Made by a program: the position numbers and the translations under genes. A stretch of 8,000 nt of DNA, from positions 1 to 8,000 of the forward strand of contig JAEZEK010000414.1 in the NCBI GenBank assembly GCA_023417735.1. The letters run 5' to 3'. Positions 6,755 through 8,000 of this stretch are shown piece by piece; position 1 is the stretch's first letter; every line of letters begins with the position of its first letter. This DNA comes from Pseudomonadota bacterium (GTDB taxonomy: Bacteria; Pseudomonadota; Alphaproteobacteria; Rhizobiales; Afifellaceae). Below the pieces are notes generated by a model. That model did no database searches. It saw only the letters and a list, made by a program, of their open reading frames with translations, and was not told the origin of the DNA.

Positions 6755-6779
6755 GGAACCGCGGCCGGCAGCCGCCGTT
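6755..6779 (+). promoter_or_regulatory. EcfG-type general-stress promoter for treZ
   Basis: Reading rightward, GGAAC (6755-6759), a 16-bp spacer and CGTT (6776-6779) form a perfect match to the alphaproteobacterial EcfG consensus GGAAC-N16/17-CGTT. The -10 ends 8 bp before the treZ ATG at 6788, so transcription would start at or a base or two before the A of the ATG. This gives a leaderless or near-leaderless mRNA and explains the absence of a Shine-Dalgarno there. Trehalose synthesis genes are known members of EcfG/PhyR regulons in this class. Confidence 0.65.
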
Positions 6780-6787
6780 CAGCCGCA

Positions 6788-8000
6788 ATGGCCGACATCA
6801 CGGTACCCGGATCGACTGTCCGCCCGCCCGCGGCGCCGACGAGGAGGCGGCTTCCGATCGGCGCCGAACCGGTGGAAGGCGGCACCTCGTTCCGCGTGTG
6901 GGCGCCGGCCCGGGAGACGGTCAGCGTGATCGTCGAGGGCCACGGCGAACACGCACTCGCGGCCGAGGCGAGCGGTCATTTTTCCGGGTTGGTGCCCGGT
7001 GCCGGCCCAGGCGACCGCTACTTGTTCCGGATCCCGGGCATGGACGCGCTCTGCCCCGATCCGGCGTCGCGGTACCAGCCCGGCGATCGGGAAGGATGGT
7101 CGGTGATCGTCGACCTGGGCACCTTTCGCTGGCGGGACGGCGGCTGGACCGGGCTCGAACTCGACGGGCAGGTGCTCTGCGAAATCCACATCGGCACGCT
7201 GACGGAAGAGGGAACCTGGGCCGCGGCCGCCGCCCGGCTGCCGCATTTCCGCGATCTCGGCGTCACGGCGATCGAGCTGATGCCGGTCGCCGACCATCCC
7301 GGCCGGTTCGGCTGGGGCTATGACGGGGTGGCGCTGTTCGCGCCCAACCACAATTACGGCAGCCCCGACGATTTCCGCCGTTTCGTCGATGCCGCCCCCG
7401 AGGCGGGGATCGGCGTGATTCTCGGCGTCGTGTACAACCATTTCGGCCCGAAGGGCGGCTGTCACGGCCGCTTCTCGAAGACCTGGTGGAACCGCGATCT
7501 CGATTCAGAATGGGGCGCGCCCCTCAATTTCGACCGCCAGGGATCGGACGGCGTGCGGGAATTCGTGCTGGCGAATGTCCGCTGCCTGGTCGAGGAGTAC
7601 CACCTCGACGGCCTCAGGATCGACGCCACGCAGGCGCTCCAAGACAGCTCCGAGCCCCCCATCATCACCGAGATCGTCCAGGTCTGCCGGGATGCGGCGG
7701 GGGCGCGGAACGTGCTTGTGATCGGGGAGAACGAACCGCAGCGGGCGGAGCTGATGCGCGCGCGGCGTGACGGAGGGTTCGGCCTCGACGCGCTCTGGAA
7801 CGACGACTTCCACCACAGCGCGCTCGTCGCCGTGACAGGGCGGCGCGAGGCCTATTACACGGATTACGAGGGAAGCCCGCAGGAGCTCGTCTCGGCGGCC
7901 AGGCACGGCTACCTGTTCCAGGGCCAGTTCTACGCCTGGCAGGGCAAGCGCCGCGGCACGCTCGCGTTCGGCATCCCGATCCGCCGCTTCGTGAACTACC
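6788..8000 (+). CDS. treZ: Malto-oligosyltrehalose trehalohydrolase, N-terminal 404 residues (runs off right edge)
   Basis: TreZ (GH13, EC 3.2.1.141) releases trehalose from maltooligosyl-trehalose made by TreY. The frame is open to the window end. The order of motifs is that of the family: an N-terminal beta domain with SFRVWAPA (34-41), CEIHIGTLTEEGTW (131-144), GVTAIELMPVADHPG (158-172), GWGYDGVALFAP (175-186), VVYNHFGP (214-221), HLDGLRIDAT (272-281) with nucleophile Asp279, VIGENEPQ (311-318) with probable acid/base Glu314, and DALWNDDFHH (334-343). The sequence ends just before the expected NHD region IV. The conserved Asp of GH13 region I (DVVYNH) is Gly213 here, which is unusual. ATG 6788 starts about 20 residues before the conserved LPIGAE and lies just after an EcfG-type -10. 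An in-frame ATG at 6719, one base after AGGAG, would add 23 residues and lie upstream of that promoter. A treY or glgX partner may follow outside the window. Confidence 0.92.
   Translation, partial: MADITVPGSTVRPPAAPTRRRLPIGAEPVEGGTSFRVWAPARETVSVIVEGHGEHALAAEASGHFSGLVPGAGPGDRYLFRIPGMDALCPDPASRYQPGDREGWSVIVDLGTFRWRDGGWTGLELDGQVLCEIHIGTLTEEGTWAAAAARLPHFRDLGVTAIELMPVADHPGRFGWGYDGVALFAPNHNYGSPDDFRRFVDAAPEAGIGVILGVVYNHFGPKGGCHGRFSKTWWNRDLDSEWGAPLNFDRQGSDGVREFVLANVRCLVEEYHLDGLRIDATQALQDSSEPPIITEIVQVCRDAAGARNVLVIGENEPQRAELMRARRDGGFGLDALWNDDFHHSALVAVTGRREAYYTDYEGSPQELVSAARHGYLFQGQFYAWQGKRRGTLAFGIPIRRFVNY

Noticed and set aside
6779..7465. A 228-codon minus-strand open frame opposite the start of treZ
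   Set aside because: The plus strand carries clear TreZ motifs over the same bases; the antisense translation has no recognisable domain.

Overview
This window is GC-rich chromosomal DNA, probably from an alphaproteobacterium, most likely Hyphomicrobiales (Rhizobiales)-like. That assignment is inferred from the gene families, the base composition and an apparent EcfG-type promoter; no phylogenetic marker gene is present. I see no tRNA, rRNA, CRISPR array or mobile element. Nearly all the DNA is coding. Six genes read leftward (minus strand) and one reads rightward at the right end.

Layout from left to right: (1) positions 1-305, the N-terminal part of a putative lipoprotein that runs off the left edge (minus); (2) 392-2578, malate synthase G, glcB (minus); (3) a 125-bp gap containing a perfect 7-bp-arm palindrome, a candidate glcB operator; (4) 2704-3939, an M20-family amidohydrolase/peptidase with non-standard metal-binding motifs (minus); (5) 3936-5183, an allantoate amidohydrolase/N-carbamoyl-amino-acid hydrolase-type M20 enzyme (minus); (6) 5180-6127, a PuuE-type allantoinase (minus); (7) a 55-bp gap occupied by a large inverted repeat; (8) 6183-6680, a YciE/YciF-type (DUF892) ferritin-like stress protein (minus); (9) a 107-bp divergent promoter region; (10) 6788 to the right edge, malto-oligosyltrehalose trehalohydrolase, treZ (plus, truncated by the window).

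Two functional blocks emerge. The first is allantoin degradation. PuuE opens allantoin to allantoate, the AllC-like enzyme hydrolyses allantoate, and the second M20 enzyme is translationally coupled to it. These three genes overlap by 4 bp at each junction. The pathway ends in glyoxylate, which malate synthase G, the next gene on the same strand, condenses with acetyl-CoA to give malate. No recognisable ureidoglycolate lyase or ureidoglycine aminohydrolase is in the window, so the atypical M20 enzyme is a candidate for a late step of the pathway (inference).

The second block is general stress. treZ (trehalose synthesis) and the DUF892 gene diverge from a short region. It holds a perfect GGAAC-N16-CGTT match reading toward treZ and a one-mismatch GGAAC-N17-CATT match reading toward the DUF892 gene. 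This is the pattern expected for the alphaproteobacterial PhyR/NepR/EcfG general stress response. The treZ promoter match lies so close to the ATG that the transcript would be leaderless or nearly so.
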